A DNA stretch of 64,000 bases from Synechococcus sp. WH 5701 (lineage in GTDB: Bacteria; Cyanobacteriota; Cyanobacteriia; PCC-6307; Cyanobiaceae), in assembly GCF_000153045.1 (NCBI RefSeq), contig NZ_CH724159.1, positions 225,159-289,158 on the forward strand, in the 5' to 3' direction. Shown here one piece after another: positions 7,777-16,858 of the stretch. The notes beneath the pieces are model-generated. The model ran no database searches. It was not told the DNA's origin and saw nothing but the letters and a program-made list of their open reading frames with translations. Every line of letters starts with the position of its first letter. Position 1 is the first letter of the stretch. The translations under genes and the position numbers were made by a program.

Positions 7777-8478
7777 ATGCCCAGATCAGGATCCAGTCGC
7801 CAGGAGACCCCCGCTCAGGTGGCCGCCGGGGTGGAGCAGCTGATCGCCCGGCTGCGCGATCAGGGGGTGGAGGCGGGCCGCAGCCAGGCCGACCAGATGG
7901 TGGCCGAGGCGCGGCAGGAAGCCCAGCGCACCGTGGACCAGGCGCGGCAGCAGGCTGACCAGATCCTGGCGGAGGCCCGTCAGGAGGCCGAGAATCTGCA
8001 GACCTCCGGCCGTCACGCCCTGGAGCTGGCTCTGCGGGATGCGGTGCTGGCCATGAAGACCCGCCTGATGGAGCGCTTCCGCGGTGAGGTGCGGCAGCTG
8101 GTGGGGGAGGAGCAGCAGAAACAGGAGATTCTGGAAAAGATGATCCTGGAGGTGGTGGGCCGGGTGCGGCCGGAGGCGGACCGCTCCGAGCAGATGGAGG
8201 TGCTGCTGCCCCGCCATGTGGCCGGCCTGACCGAACTCAGCCAGAACCCCGAGGAACTCGAGAAGGGAGTGCTCACCCACTTCGTTCAGCTGATTTCCCG
8301 CTCCATGCTGCGGGATGGGATCAGTTTCGGCGTGGCCCGCGACGGCGGGGCGGGGATGCGTCTGCGGCTGGAGGATCGTGACGTGGTGCTGGATCTCACC
8401 GACAGAGCCGTGGCCGAGTCCATCCTGGAGCATCTGCAGCCCCGCTTCCGGGCCCTGCTGGAGGGCGTCGTGAAATGA
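7777..8478 (+). CDS. ntpE: V/A-type ATPase subunit E (peripheral stalk)
   Basis: The 233-residue protein has a long charged N-terminal helix (about residues 15-90, with repeats such as ADQMVAEARQEAQRTVDQAR) and a compact C-terminal domain, as in E subunits of the peripheral stalk. The ATG at 7777 follows a good Shine-Dalgarno (GCAGGAG at 7763). A 52-base gap after ntpK is the largest spacing inside the operon and may mark a second translation or expression module (E-DUF2764-A). Its usual coiled-coil partner, subunit G/H, is not seen in the operon. The stop overlaps the next ATG. Confidence 0.88.
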   Translation: MPRSGSSRQETPAQVAAGVEQLIARLRDQGVEAGRSQADQMVAEARQEAQRTVDQARQQADQILAEARQEAENLQTSGRHALELALRDAVLAMKTRLMERFRGEVRQLVGEEQQKQEILEKMILEVVGRVRPEADRSEQMEVLLPRHVAGLTELSQNPEELEKGVLTHFVQLISRSMLRDGISFGVARDGGAGMRLRLEDRDVVLDLTDRAVAESILEHLQPRFRALLEGVVK

Positions 8479-9170
8479 CCCCCCGGTACACCACCCTGAT
8501 GGCCAGCCTGCCGCCCCTCGGCGGCCTGTTCGAGGCCCGCTCTCCGGCGATCTCCCGGCTGAAGCTGGAGCGACGGCTCACTCTGCTGGAGGACGGTGAC
8601 CGTCGCAGCCTTGACCTGGCCATCAGCATCCTCTCCCAGTCAATGCGGCCCCAGGATCCGGACGGCGGCCCCAGCGATGCCCGCCTGCTGGAGGAGACCC
8701 GGGCCTTCTTCGCTCAGGTCACCAATCCCCTGCTGCGTCACCTGGTGAGCCATCGCCTCGATCTGCGCACTGTGCTGGCGGCCCTGCGCCGCCGCCATCG
8801 GGGGGAGGTGGATCCGCCGCTGGGCCAGCCATGGGGATTCGGCCCCTGGGTGGCCACGATCGAGCGCCACTGGAAGGAGCCCGCCTTCCGGCTGGAGGCG
8901 GTGTTCCCCTGGATCGTCGAGACCGTGCGCCTGCTGGAGGCCGACGATCTGATCAATCTCGAGCGGCTCCATTTCTCGGTGATCTGGAAGGACATCGACC
9001 GTGTGGCCCTCGGGCACCACTTCGATTTCGAAGCCGTGATGATCTACCTGGCCCGCTGGAGTCTGGTGGAGCGCTGGTGCAGTTTCGACGCCCAGGCCGC
9101 CACGGTTCGCTTCCGCCAGCTTGTTTCCGCCGGTCTCGGCCCCGTCACCGAAATCCCTGCCGCCTCCTGA
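8475..9170 (+). CDS. DUF2764 protein in the subunit C position of the V-ATPase operon
   Basis: The 231-residue soluble protein starts MTPRYTTLMASLPPL. The YTTLMASLPPL opening, the LDLRTVLAALRRRHRGE stretch near residue 96 and the WGFGPWVATIERHWKEP stretch near 121 match what I recall of DUF2764 proteins, which replace subunit C in the V-ATPase operons of Bacteroidetes, Chlamydiae and some Proteobacteria. The likely role is the collar linking the central shaft to the membrane ring. It is helical, acidic and basic in alternation, and has no signal peptide. Both ends overlap neighbours by four bases. The family call rests on memory of the motif pattern and on position. Confidence 0.75.
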   Translation: MTPRYTTLMASLPPLGGLFEARSPAISRLKLERRLTLLEDGDRRSLDLAISILSQSMRPQDPDGGPSDARLLEETRAFFAQVTNPLLRHLVSHRLDLRTVLAALRRRHRGEVDPPLGQPWGFGPWVATIERHWKEPAFRLEAVFPWIVETVRLLEADDLINLERLHFSVIWKDIDRVALGHHFDFEAVMIYLARWSLVERWCSFDAQAATVRFRQLVSAGLGPVTEIPAAS

Positions 9171-11035
9171 TGACCGATTCCTTCAACTCCGCCCGCGTGG
9201 TCGCTGTTCAGGACGACCTGGTGACCATTGCCATGGCGACCACGGCGCCGCGGCCGATCCTCAAGAACGAGGTGCTCTACATCCTTCCGAAGCACAGGGA
9301 AGGGGAGCGACAGGAGCGGCTCAAGGCCGAGGTGCTGCGCGTGCATGGCAGCACCGCCGATGCCCAGGTGTTCGAGAGCACCCGGGGGGTGGGGATCGGG
9401 GATCCCGTGGAGCAGACGGGCGAGCTGCTCTCGGTGAAGCTGGGCCCTGGGCTGCTCACTCAGGTGTACGACGGTCTGCAGAACCCCCTGGCTGGCCTCG
9501 CCGCCGGCTACGGCACCTTTCTGCCCCGCGGGGCTGCGGTGGCCCCCCTCGACACCGAGAAGACCTGGTCGTTTCAGCCCACGGCCCGGATGGGCGAAAC
9601 CCTGCGGGCCGGCGATGTGATCGGCACCGTGCAGGAGGGGCGCTTCACCCACAAGATCATGGTGCCCTTCAACCAGTCCGGCACGGTCACCCTGGACTGG
9701 ATCCAGCAGGGTTCGTTCACAGTGGACACGGTGGTGGCCCGCGTCACCGACACCAGTGGCCACAGCCGCTCCCTCACCCTGGCGCAGGACTGGCCGGTGC
9801 GGCGGGCCCTGCCGGAGCTCCTGCTGCAGAACCGCTATTGCGAACGGCTCTATCCCGAGGAGCCGATGATCACCACCCAGCGGATCGTCGACACCTTCCT
9901 GCCCATTGCCCGTGGCGGCACCGGCTGCATTCCCGGCCCGTTCGGTGCTGGCAAGACCGTGCTGCAGAACCTGATCTCCCGCCACTCGGATGTGGATGTG
10001 GTGCTGGTGGTGGCCTGCGGCGAGCGGGCGGGTGAAGTGGTGGAGACCATCACCGAATTCCCGAAGCTCACCGATCCCAAGACAGGGGGATCCCTGATGG
10101 ATCGCACGATCATCATCTGCAACACCTCCTCGATGCCCGTGGCGGCCCGGGAGGCCTCCATCTACACCGGTCTCACCCTCGGCGAGTACTACCGCCAGAT
10201 GGGCTGCAATGTGCTGCTGATCGCCGATTCCACCTCCCGCTGGGCCCAGGCCATGCGCGAGACCTCCGGCCGTCTCGAGGAGATCCCCGGTGAGGATGCC
10301 TTCCCCGCCTACCTGGATTCCGCCATCAAGGGGGTGTATGAGCGCGCCGGCATCATCCGCACCAACGACGGAAGCGTCGGCAGTCTCACGATGATCGGCA
10401 CGGTGTCGCCCGCCGGCGGCAACTTCGAGGAGCCCGTCACCCAGTCGACCCTCAGCACGGTGAAGGCCTTTCTCGGCCTGAGCGCAGAGCGGGCCTACAA
10501 GCGCTGCTATCCGGCGGTGGACATCCTGCTCTCCTGGTCGCGCTATTTCGGCCAGCTGGAGGGGTGGTTCGCCAGCCATGTGGCTCCCGACTGGGTCGAT
10601 CGGGTGAAGGCAATGAATGATCTTCTCCGCCGCGGCGATGCCGTCAACCAGATGATCCAGGTCACCGGCGAGGAGGGTGTCACCCTCGAGGACTTCATCC
10701 TCTGCCAGAAGGCCCAGTTCCTCGACATGGTGTACCTGCAGCAGGACGCCTTCGATGACGTGGACGCCAGCTGCCCGATCGATCGGCAGAAGCGCTCCTT
10801 CGAGCTGGTCTGCGCGCTGATTAACCGCAGCTACCACTTCGAAGACAAGACGGCCGTCAGGGACTACTTCACCCGTCTGACCGGTCTGTACAGGAACCTC
10901 AACTATGCCGCGGAAGAATCACCCACCTACGCCGCCTTCCGCAAGCAGATCGACGACCTGGCCGCAGCGGCGAGCCAGCGGCAGCAGCCTCTTCCGGAGA
11001 AGCATCCCGTGGCAGATTCGACAACCAAGGCCTAG
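9170..11035 (+). CDS. ntpA: V/A-type ATPase subunit A (catalytic)
   Basis: The 621-residue protein is larger than F-type beta because of the A-subunit insertion (bulge) domain around residues 110-190. The P-loop is GPFGAGKTVLQN with K262. CGERAGEVVE near 285 carries the catalytic glutamate, and ADSTSRWAQAMRE near 350 the Walker B-side arginine region. The ATG at 9170 overlaps the DUF2764 stop (ATGA). Family length is 580-600, so this is full length. It should bind and split ATP (or make it) at three sites in the head. The operon ends here; the converging ppk2 gene begins 27 bases on. Confidence 0.95.
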   Translation: MTDSFNSARVVAVQDDLVTIAMATTAPRPILKNEVLYILPKHREGERQERLKAEVLRVHGSTADAQVFESTRGVGIGDPVEQTGELLSVKLGPGLLTQVYDGLQNPLAGLAAGYGTFLPRGAAVAPLDTEKTWSFQPTARMGETLRAGDVIGTVQEGRFTHKIMVPFNQSGTVTLDWIQQGSFTVDTVVARVTDTSGHSRSLTLAQDWPVRRALPELLLQNRYCERLYPEEPMITTQRIVDTFLPIARGGTGCIPGPFGAGKTVLQNLISRHSDVDVVLVVACGERAGEVVETITEFPKLTDPKTGGSLMDRTIIICNTSSMPVAAREASIYTGLTLGEYYRQMGCNVLLIADSTSRWAQAMRETSGRLEEIPGEDAFPAYLDSAIKGVYERAGIIRTNDGSVGSLTMIGTVSPAGGNFEEPVTQSTLSTVKAFLGLSAERAYKRCYPAVDILLSWSRYFGQLEGWFASHVAPDWVDRVKAMNDLLRRGDAVNQMIQVTGEEGVTLEDFILCQKAQFLDMVYLQQDAFDDVDASCPIDRQKRSFELVCALINRSYHFEDKTAVRDYFTRLTGLYRNLNYAAEESPTYAAFRKQIDDLAAAASQRQQPLPEKHPVADSTTKA

Positions 11036-11062
11036 AGAGCAGGGATTCTGTTCGGCTTGAGC

Positions 11063-11983
11063 TTACTCATTCAAAAGATCTTCTTTTGCCTTTTCCAGAT
11101 CTTTGCGTGCCGCATCGCTAACTTCCGGGTAGTGCAGGCCCAATGAATCCAGGGCTTCAACAACGGCCGCCGCAACCACCACGCGGGTGAACCATTTATT
11201 GTCAGCAGGCACAACGTACCAGGGTGCGCGCTCTGTCGCTGTGTGGCGAATGGTGTCTTCATAGGCGTTCATGTAGTCATCCCAGTAGGCGCGCTCACGG
11301 ATGTCATTGGCGGAAAACTTCCAGTTCTTGTCTGGATTCTCAAGCCGTTGGAGGAAGCGTTTCTTCTGCTCTTCCTTGGAGACGTGCAGGAAAAACTTTC
11401 GAACCACGATGCCGTTGTTGGTGAGATAGCGCTCGTAGTTCCTGATGTCGCGGAAGCGATCCTTCCAGATGTCTTTGCCGAGCAATGCCTTTGGCAGGGT
11501 CTGCCTGGCGAGCATTTCAGGGTGAACACGAACCACGAGGGTCTCTTCATAGTAGCTGCGGTTGAAAATGCCAATCCTTCCCCGCTCGGGCAACATGACG
11601 TTGCTGCGCCAAAGGTAGTCATGGTCGAGATCCACGGCTGAAGGAGCTTTGAAAGAGCTCACCTGGCAGCCCTGAGGATTCACCCCACTCATCACATGCT
11701 TGATGGTGCCGTCTTTCCCGGCTGCATCCATCGCCTGGAAGATCAGTAGCAGGGCCCAGCGATCCTGGGCATAGAGAAGGTCCTGAAACTGAGCAAGCAA
11801 TTGCACGCCCATGTCAAGGTCTTCTTTGGCTTGAGACTTGTGCTCTTTGCCAAACTGAAGAGTGTTGCCAGGATCAACCTGTTTCAGGTGAAACTTCTCT
11901 CCATCATCAATGCGAAAGGGTTTCGAGAACTTCTTCGCGCGGCCAATGAGGTCTTGCTGTTCACTGTTGAAGATCTTGCTCAT
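11063..11983 (-). CDS. ppk2: Polyphosphate kinase 2 family protein
   Basis: The 306-residue single-domain PPK2 has Walker A in FQAMDAAGKDGTIKHV (K90), the following VNPQGCQVSSFKAPS segment, and Walker B in RGRIGIFNRSYYEE (about 136-147). A lid region follows near 170-220. PPK2 enzymes move phosphate between polyphosphate and nucleotides. The NPQG...SFKAPS block resembles the class III group that phosphorylates AMP and ADP, but class I cannot be excluded by eye. It is soluble. It converges on the V-ATPase operon and stands near a phosphate permease, so it fits a phosphate and energy store role. The start ATG at 11983 has no clear Shine-Dalgarno. Confidence 0.88.
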   Translation of the reverse strand: MSKIFNSEQQDLIGRAKKFSKPFRIDDGEKFHLKQVDPGNTLQFGKEHKSQAKEDLDMGVQLLAQFQDLLYAQDRWALLLIFQAMDAAGKDGTIKHVMSGVNPQGCQVSSFKAPSAVDLDHDYLWRSNVMLPERGRIGIFNRSYYEETLVVRVHPEMLARQTLPKALLGKDIWKDRFRDIRNYERYLTNNGIVVRKFFLHVSKEEQKKRFLQRLENPDKNWKFSANDIRERAYWDDYMNAYEDTIRHTATERAPWYVVPADNKWFTRVVVAAAVVEALDSLGLHYPEVSDAARKDLEKAKEDLLNE

Positions 11984-12339
11984 GACGACTGGATACGACT
12001 ACCCTCAGCATCGGGGTCGGCGGGCTGGTGCATCCTCCTTCCGTCGAAAAACGTTGGAGGGAACGGTGACTGCCGTTGAGGTTGGGTCGTGATGGTCTCC
12101 TGCACGCCTCAACAGGCTTACCTTGAGGGCCTTCTGCCGGTTGATCAGGGAGGAGCAGGCTGGTCGCGCTGCCCGGTGTCAACTACGTAGGCGGGCGCGC
12201 CTGCCTAGAGGGCCACCGGGAGGCCCGGCGGCTGCTCCCTGTCAGGGCTGTGCAGGCGGCGTCCTGCGCCTTTGGCAGACAACCGCCAGCATGGGAGCCT
12301 GTGGATGACAGGCAAGGAACAGCACGGATCGATGTGGAT
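11984..12339. other. Gap without a supported gene
   Basis: About 350 bases upstream of ppk2 with no convincing gene on either strand. A near-palindrome AGGCGGGCGCGCCTGCCT lies near 12190, which could be a weak hairpin, and short frames nearby have no family resemblance. The ppk2 promoter should lie at its left end. Confidence 0.4.
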
Positions 12340-12435
12340 CGCGATCAGGATCTCCAGGTCCTGAACGCCTGGTGGAGCGCAGCCAACCATCCGGCGGTGG
12401 GGTTGATCCAGCTGCGGGACAACCCCCTTCTGCGG
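12340..12435 (+). pseudogene. Phosphoketolase-like N-terminal fragment
   Basis: About 30 translated residues (AWWSAANHPAVGLIQLR...) match the N-terminus of the intact phosphoketolase at 22431 at 20 of 30 positions, starting at DQ(D/E)L and ending at NPLL. DNA similarity is also obvious. The similarity stops after NPLL; the frame runs on without further resemblance, and most of an 800-residue enzyme is absent. It is a gene scrap, probably from duplication or a lost second copy. It ends just before the DUF47 gene, whose start may therefore have been rebuilt at this junction. Confidence 0.6.
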
Positions 12436-12508
12436 GTGGCCACTGAGGAGGACGGGGTGATCGTCCGCAGCCACGGCGCCCTGGATGGCTGGGTGCAAGA
12501 TGGGAACC

Positions 12509-13198
12509 ATGTCCCATCCTCGCTGGCTTCGCGTGTCGCAGGAAACCCCACCGCTGTTCGGAAAAACCAAGTTTCTTGAAGCGCAGATTGATGAATTTCT
12601 CGACAAGGTCGCGGAAGGATCGATCTATTTCGAAAACGGTCTGCTGGTACTGATCGATCAGGGCCTGACAGCGGCTTGTGAAGAGAAACTGCAGCAGGTG
12701 CTGGGTCTTCAGGAGCGCTGCAATGAGCTGCGCCGTTCCGTGGTGAGCACGTTATACACAGAAATGCTCATCCCGGACTTCCGCGGCAATGTCCTGAGCT
12801 TGCTGAGCAATCTCTATGGATTGCTCAGGGTCCTCACCAAGTCGTTTCAGGAGTTCATGATCGAGCATGCCACGACTTCGATTTCTGCAGAGGACAAGGT
12901 CGAAATTGAGGCCTTGATCGGCTTTGTTGTTAAATCCATTCAGTCCACGATCATTGCATCTCGCGCGTTCTTTAGAAATCCGCCGGCAGTGCGCGATCAC
13001 ATCTACGAAATCAGAGTGTTTTCCGCAGAGGCAGGCAAGGTGGCGCTCCGGCTCAAGACAAGAATCTTCAGCTCTGCCATGCCCTTGGAGCGGATGATGC
13101 ATGCCCGTGATTCGATTGACATCATCGCCGCCATCTCCGAAATGGCGGAAGAGATCAGCGACGACCTTTCCATTTATGCGATCAAGCGGATCCTTTGA
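12509..13198 (+). CDS. DUF47/PhoU-like protein (PiT accessory)
   Basis: The protein has about 229 helical residues. The opening FGKTKFLEAQIDEFLDKV is characteristic of DUF47 proteins, which are PhoU-like three-helix bundles encoded before PiT permeases and thought to regulate them. It has no signal peptide or membrane segment. Candidate ATG codons are at 12485, 12500 and 12509; I chose 12509 because homologues begin close to the conserved block, but none has a clear Shine-Dalgarno. The gene is 81 bases upstream of the PiT permease and in the same direction, so co-expression is likely. Base composition is less GC-rich than in the neighbouring operons. Confidence 0.8.
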   Translation: MSHPRWLRVSQETPPLFGKTKFLEAQIDEFLDKVAEGSIYFENGLLVLIDQGLTAACEEKLQQVLGLQERCNELRRSVVSTLYTEMLIPDFRGNVLSLLSNLYGLLRVLTKSFQEFMIEHATTSISAEDKVEIEALIGFVVKSIQSTIIASRAFFRNPPAVRDHIYEIRVFSAEAGKVALRLKTRIFSSAMPLERMMHARDSIDIIAAISEMAEEISDDLSIYAIKRIL

Positions 13199-13279
13199 TT
13201 CCCTGCATCATCCGCTCCCGCTCGTCCCGTTCAGACAGCCAGAGGCACCAATAGTGGAATCCATCACACGGGGGCAATC

Positions 13280-14791
13280 ATGGAATTGATTGCCAGTCTC
13301 TTTTTCCTCTCCAGCGGACTCTTTCTTGGCTGGTCGCTGGGAGCCAATGATGCCTCCAATGTGTTCGGTTCTGCCGTAGGCAGCCGCATGGTGCGGTTTT
13401 CGACCGCGGCCTTTCTCTGCAGCGTCTTCGTGATCATCGGGGCCGTCTCGGCCGGTGCCGGCGCCTCCGGTGGCCTCGAGGCCCTGGGTTCTGTGAATGC
13501 CCTGGCCGGTTCGTTCACCACAGCGCTGGCAGCGGCGGTCACGGTCTACTGGATGACCCGACTGGGGCTACCGGTCTCCACCACCCAGGCCGTGGTTGGG
13601 GCCATTGTGGGTTGGAACTGGTTCAGTGGGTCGATCACCGATCCGGGGCAACTGGCCAAGATCGTCGGCACATGGGTCTTCTGCCCCATTCTCGCTGGAC
13701 TGTTCTCAGCGTTGTTGTACTTCCTCGCCGTCCGATGGATCGGTCGGCTGAAGCCCCACCTGCTGCGCCTCGATGCCAATGTGCGCTTCGGCCTTCTCCT
13801 GGGGGGCATCTTCGGCTCGTACAGCCTGGGGGCGAACAACATCGGCAATGTGATGGGTGTGTTCGTGGATTCGTCACCCTTCAGAGACATCAGATTCGAG
13901 AATGGCTGGGAGTTTTCAGGCCTTCAGCAGTTATTCCTGCTCGGCGCCATCGCGATTGCCGTTGGTGTCTATACCTTTTCAAGGCGGGTGATGATGACTG
14001 TGGGAGGCAGTCTGATGACCCTCTCCCCCATGGGTGCCCTTGTTGTGGTGGTGTCGAATTCCCTCGTGCTGTTCATCTTCTCCTCCAGCGCGCTCTCCAA
14101 CCAGTTGGTGAACGTTGGACTACCAGCAATACCCCTGATTCCTGTTTCCAGTTCCCAGGCCGTGATCGGAGCCGTGATCGGGATCGGCTGCCTGCAGGGG
14201 ATCAAGGGCCTGCGTCAGGTGCGCTGGGGTGTCCTGGTCAGGATCGCTTCCGGCTGGGTCACCACCCCGCTGATCGCCGCGGTGGTCGGACTCTGCATGC
14301 TCTTCGTCGTGCAGAACGTCTTTGGAGCGCAGGTGTACAAGGAAGTCTTTTTTCAGATCACGCCACCGGTGCTCCAGCGGCTGGCCTCTCAGGGGATTCC
14401 CATCTCCGACCTGCCCGTTCAGGTCAAGCCGATCGGCCAGGCGGTTCGCTTCCGCAAGGAACTTCGCAGACAGGTCCGATTGAGTCCGTCGGAGGAACAG
14501 TTGGCCATCGCGTCAGCAGAGATCGATCCCACGACGGTCGATTCCAGCAGGCTGAAGGACCTTGACCCCGCCTTCCTGAGCCCCGATCAAAGGGCTGCGA
14601 TCGCTGGCCTAGAGGGTCGTTCGTTCCGCCATCGTTGGCAGCTGGAGGAGGCGCTGGCCCAGCAGAGTTCTGCGTGGAGGATGGGGGTCGACAGACCTGG
14701 CAATGAGCACCAGAACAAGCAACTTCAGCAGCAGATGCGCACCCTGGCGAAGCTTTTTCTTGTCAGTGGCGAAAGCTCGGATCACCCCTGA
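13280..14791 (+). CDS. PiT-family inorganic phosphate permease
   Basis: The 503-residue membrane protein shows the inverted duplication of the PiT family: GANDASN (21-27) and GANNIGN (184-190), plus paired GLPVSTTQAVVGAIVG (about 96) and LIPVSSSQAVIGAVIG (about 290) segments. About ten helices are visible up to residue ~365, then a hydrophilic tail of roughly 130 residues. PiT carriers bring in phosphate with H+ or Na+; the ion cannot be read here. Together with the upstream DUF47 gene it forms a standard low-affinity uptake pair. The stop abuts the converging glgX stop with no spacer. Confidence 0.9.
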   Translation: MELIASLFFLSSGLFLGWSLGANDASNVFGSAVGSRMVRFSTAAFLCSVFVIIGAVSAGAGASGGLEALGSVNALAGSFTTALAAAVTVYWMTRLGLPVSTTQAVVGAIVGWNWFSGSITDPGQLAKIVGTWVFCPILAGLFSALLYFLAVRWIGRLKPHLLRLDANVRFGLLLGGIFGSYSLGANNIGNVMGVFVDSSPFRDIRFENGWEFSGLQQLFLLGAIAIAVGVYTFSRRVMMTVGGSLMTLSPMGALVVVVSNSLVLFIFSSSALSNQLVNVGLPAIPLIPVSSSQAVIGAVIGIGCLQGIKGLRQVRWGVLVRIASGWVTTPLIAAVVGLCMLFVVQNVFGAQVYKEVFFQITPPVLQRLASQGIPISDLPVQVKPIGQAVRFRKELRRQVRLSPSEEQLAIASAEIDPTTVDSSRLKDLDPAFLSPDQRAAIAGLEGRSFRHRWQLEEALAQQSSAWRMGVDRPGNEHQNKQLQQQMRTLAKLFLVSGESSDHP

Positions 14792-16840
14792 TCAGCCTCC
14801 TTGCTCCGGTCCGACTCCCGCCCCAGCGATGAGCACAACAACCGAATGCTCCATGGCACGGTAGGGGCCCGCAGGGCATTCCGCTGCCTCCTCCCACGGC
14901 ACGATGTCGCTGGGGGAGGGCCTAGAGGTATCGATCCAGCGGTGCCAGGGGCTGGATCCATCCGGTGTGATCATGGGCAGGGCGAACTCGAGGGGTTGCC
15001 AGTAGGCATTGAGGATCAGGTGGAGCCAGGCCTTGTCCTGCAGCAGCTTCACAGTCAGGGAGATGCTGTGGGATTGATCGCCCCAGTCGGGATGGTTCAG
15101 CCGGGTGCCATGCCACGCTTTTGAGGCCCGGCGAATGAGCGTGTTCAGGCTGGTGCGCTCCCGCTCCGAGCGAAGATCTCGCTGCAGGCGGCGAGCGATC
15201 AGCAGCTTGACGAAGCGATGCAGGTCGCCATGCCGCTGGAGAAGGGCCCAGTCGAACCAGTTGCTGGAGTCGTCGAGACCGTAGGCGTTGTTGTTGCCAT
15301 GCTGGGTACGCCTGACCTCATCGCCCATCAGCAGCATGGGGACTCCCAGCGAGAGCAGGGTGACGGCGAAGAAGTTCCGGATCTGCCGGTTGCGCAGGTC
15401 TTCCACGGCAGAGTCATCGCTGGGTCCTTCCACCCCACAGTTCCAGCTCCGGTTGTCATCGGTCCCGTCACGGTTGTTCTCTCCGTTGGCTTCGTTGTGC
15501 TTGCCGTTGTAGGAAACCAGATCGTTGAGGGTGAATCCATCGTGACAGGTCACGAAATTGATGCTCTGCTCCGCTTCGCGCTCTTTATGTCCGTAGATCT
15601 GGGGGCTGCCGATGAGGCGATCAGCGAACCTGCCCAGCGAACCAGGCGCAGCGCGAAAGAAGTCACGGGCGTCGTCGCGAAAGCGGCCATTCCATTCACG
15701 CCAGCTGTCGCCGACGAAACTGCCCACCTGATAGAGCCCTGCTGCGTCCCAGGCTTCAGCGATCAGCTTGGTTCCCGCCAGCAGCGGATCCGACTCAATG
15801 TCCCAGAGAACGGGGGGATTGGGAAGCACATTCCCCGCAGAATCGCGCGAGAGGATGGAAGCAAGATCAAAACGAAAGCCATCCACATGCATCTCCCCAA
15901 CCCAGTACCGCAGGCTGTCGACAATCATCCGTCGCACGACAGGATGGTTGGCGTTCAGGGTGTTGCCACACCCTGAAAAATCGGCGTATTGACTGCCCCC
16001 GTCCCTGAGGAGGTAGTAATTGGGATTGTCGATGCCTCGGAAGCAGAAGGTGGGCCCGTTCACTCCTCCTTCTGCCGTGTGGTTGAAGACCACATCGAGA
16101 ATCACCTCAATCCCCGCATGATGCAGGGCCTTGACCATGTCCCGGAATTCATCGACAGCCTCCAGGGGGTCTTCCCCGCAGCTGTAGCCCGGATGGGGCG
16201 CGAAGAATCCCAGGGGTTGGTAACCCCAGTAGTTCACATGGCCGGATGGGGCGGCCTGGCGATCGAAGGCGAACACCGGCAACAGCTCCACAGCTGTGAT
16301 GCCGAGATCCTGGAGATAGGGGATCTTCTCGATCAGACCGGCATAGGTTCCCCGCCGCTCCGCTGAAACGCCCGAATTTGGATGGGCCGTGAATCCCCGC
16401 ACATGCATCTCATAGATGATCGTGCGGGCACAGGGATGGCGTAGAGGCTGGTCATCCTGCCAGTCGTAGGCTCCCGGATCGACGACCACACTTTTCATGG
16501 CTTCGGAGCCCTCCGGGACTGCCACAGCCCTTCCATAGGGATCGAGCAACACCCGGGAGGGATCGAAGTACAAGCCGCGCGAAGGGTCCCAGGGACCATG
16601 GACCCGGTAGCCATACAGCTGACCAGGCTCCACACCCGGCACGAAGCCATGCCAATAGTGGTAGGTGCGATTCGTCTGGGGATCAAGGGTGACCACCCGT
16701 GATGGGTGGGTCTCGTTCACCCCGTCGAACAGCAGAAGGTCAACGGCTGATGCCGTTCTGGAAAACAGGCTGAAGTTGGCACCACCATGCTCCAGCGTGG
16801 CGCCGATCGGGTGGCTGCGACCCTGGGTGGAATCGTGCAT
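14792..16840 (-). CDS. glgX: Glycogen debranching enzyme (isoamylase-type, GH13)
   Basis: The 682-residue protein carries an N-terminal beta-sandwich (carbohydrate-binding module 48 type, about 1-130), a TIM barrel and a C-terminal domain. Active-site residues are visible: nucleophile D325 in HVDGFRFDLAS, acid/base E362 in LIAEAWDAAG, and D434 in NFVTCHDGFTLNDL. The NHT motif is at about 253-255. It removes alpha-1,6 branches during glycogen breakdown in the cytosol. The length is normal for GlgX. It lies 18 bases downstream of the D-2-hydroxyacid dehydrogenase gene on the same strand, so the two are probably one transcript linking glycogen use with lactate-type fermentation. Confidence 0.95.
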   Translation of the reverse strand: MHDSTQGRSHPIGATLEHGGANFSLFSRTASAVDLLLFDGVNETHPSRVVTLDPQTNRTYHYWHGFVPGVEPGQLYGYRVHGPWDPSRGLYFDPSRVLLDPYGRAVAVPEGSEAMKSVVVDPGAYDWQDDQPLRHPCARTIIYEMHVRGFTAHPNSGVSAERRGTYAGLIEKIPYLQDLGITAVELLPVFAFDRQAAPSGHVNYWGYQPLGFFAPHPGYSCGEDPLEAVDEFRDMVKALHHAGIEVILDVVFNHTAEGGVNGPTFCFRGIDNPNYYLLRDGGSQYADFSGCGNTLNANHPVVRRMIVDSLRYWVGEMHVDGFRFDLASILSRDSAGNVLPNPPVLWDIESDPLLAGTKLIAEAWDAAGLYQVGSFVGDSWREWNGRFRDDARDFFRAAPGSLGRFADRLIGSPQIYGHKEREAEQSINFVTCHDGFTLNDLVSYNGKHNEANGENNRDGTDDNRSWNCGVEGPSDDSAVEDLRNRQIRNFFAVTLLSLGVPMLLMGDEVRRTQHGNNNAYGLDDSSNWFDWALLQRHGDLHRFVKLLIARRLQRDLRSERERTSLNTLIRRASKAWHGTRLNHPDWGDQSHSISLTVKLLQDKAWLHLILNAYWQPLEFALPMITPDGSSPWHRWIDTSRPSPSDIVPWEEAAECPAGPYRAMEHSVVVLIAGAGVGPEQGG

Positions 16841-16858
16841 GGGATCGGTCTGCAGGAA

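Noticed and set aside
9044..10837. 597-codon open frame opposite ntpA
   Set aside because: Antisense of a catalytic subunit whose motifs are unmistakable on the plus strand.
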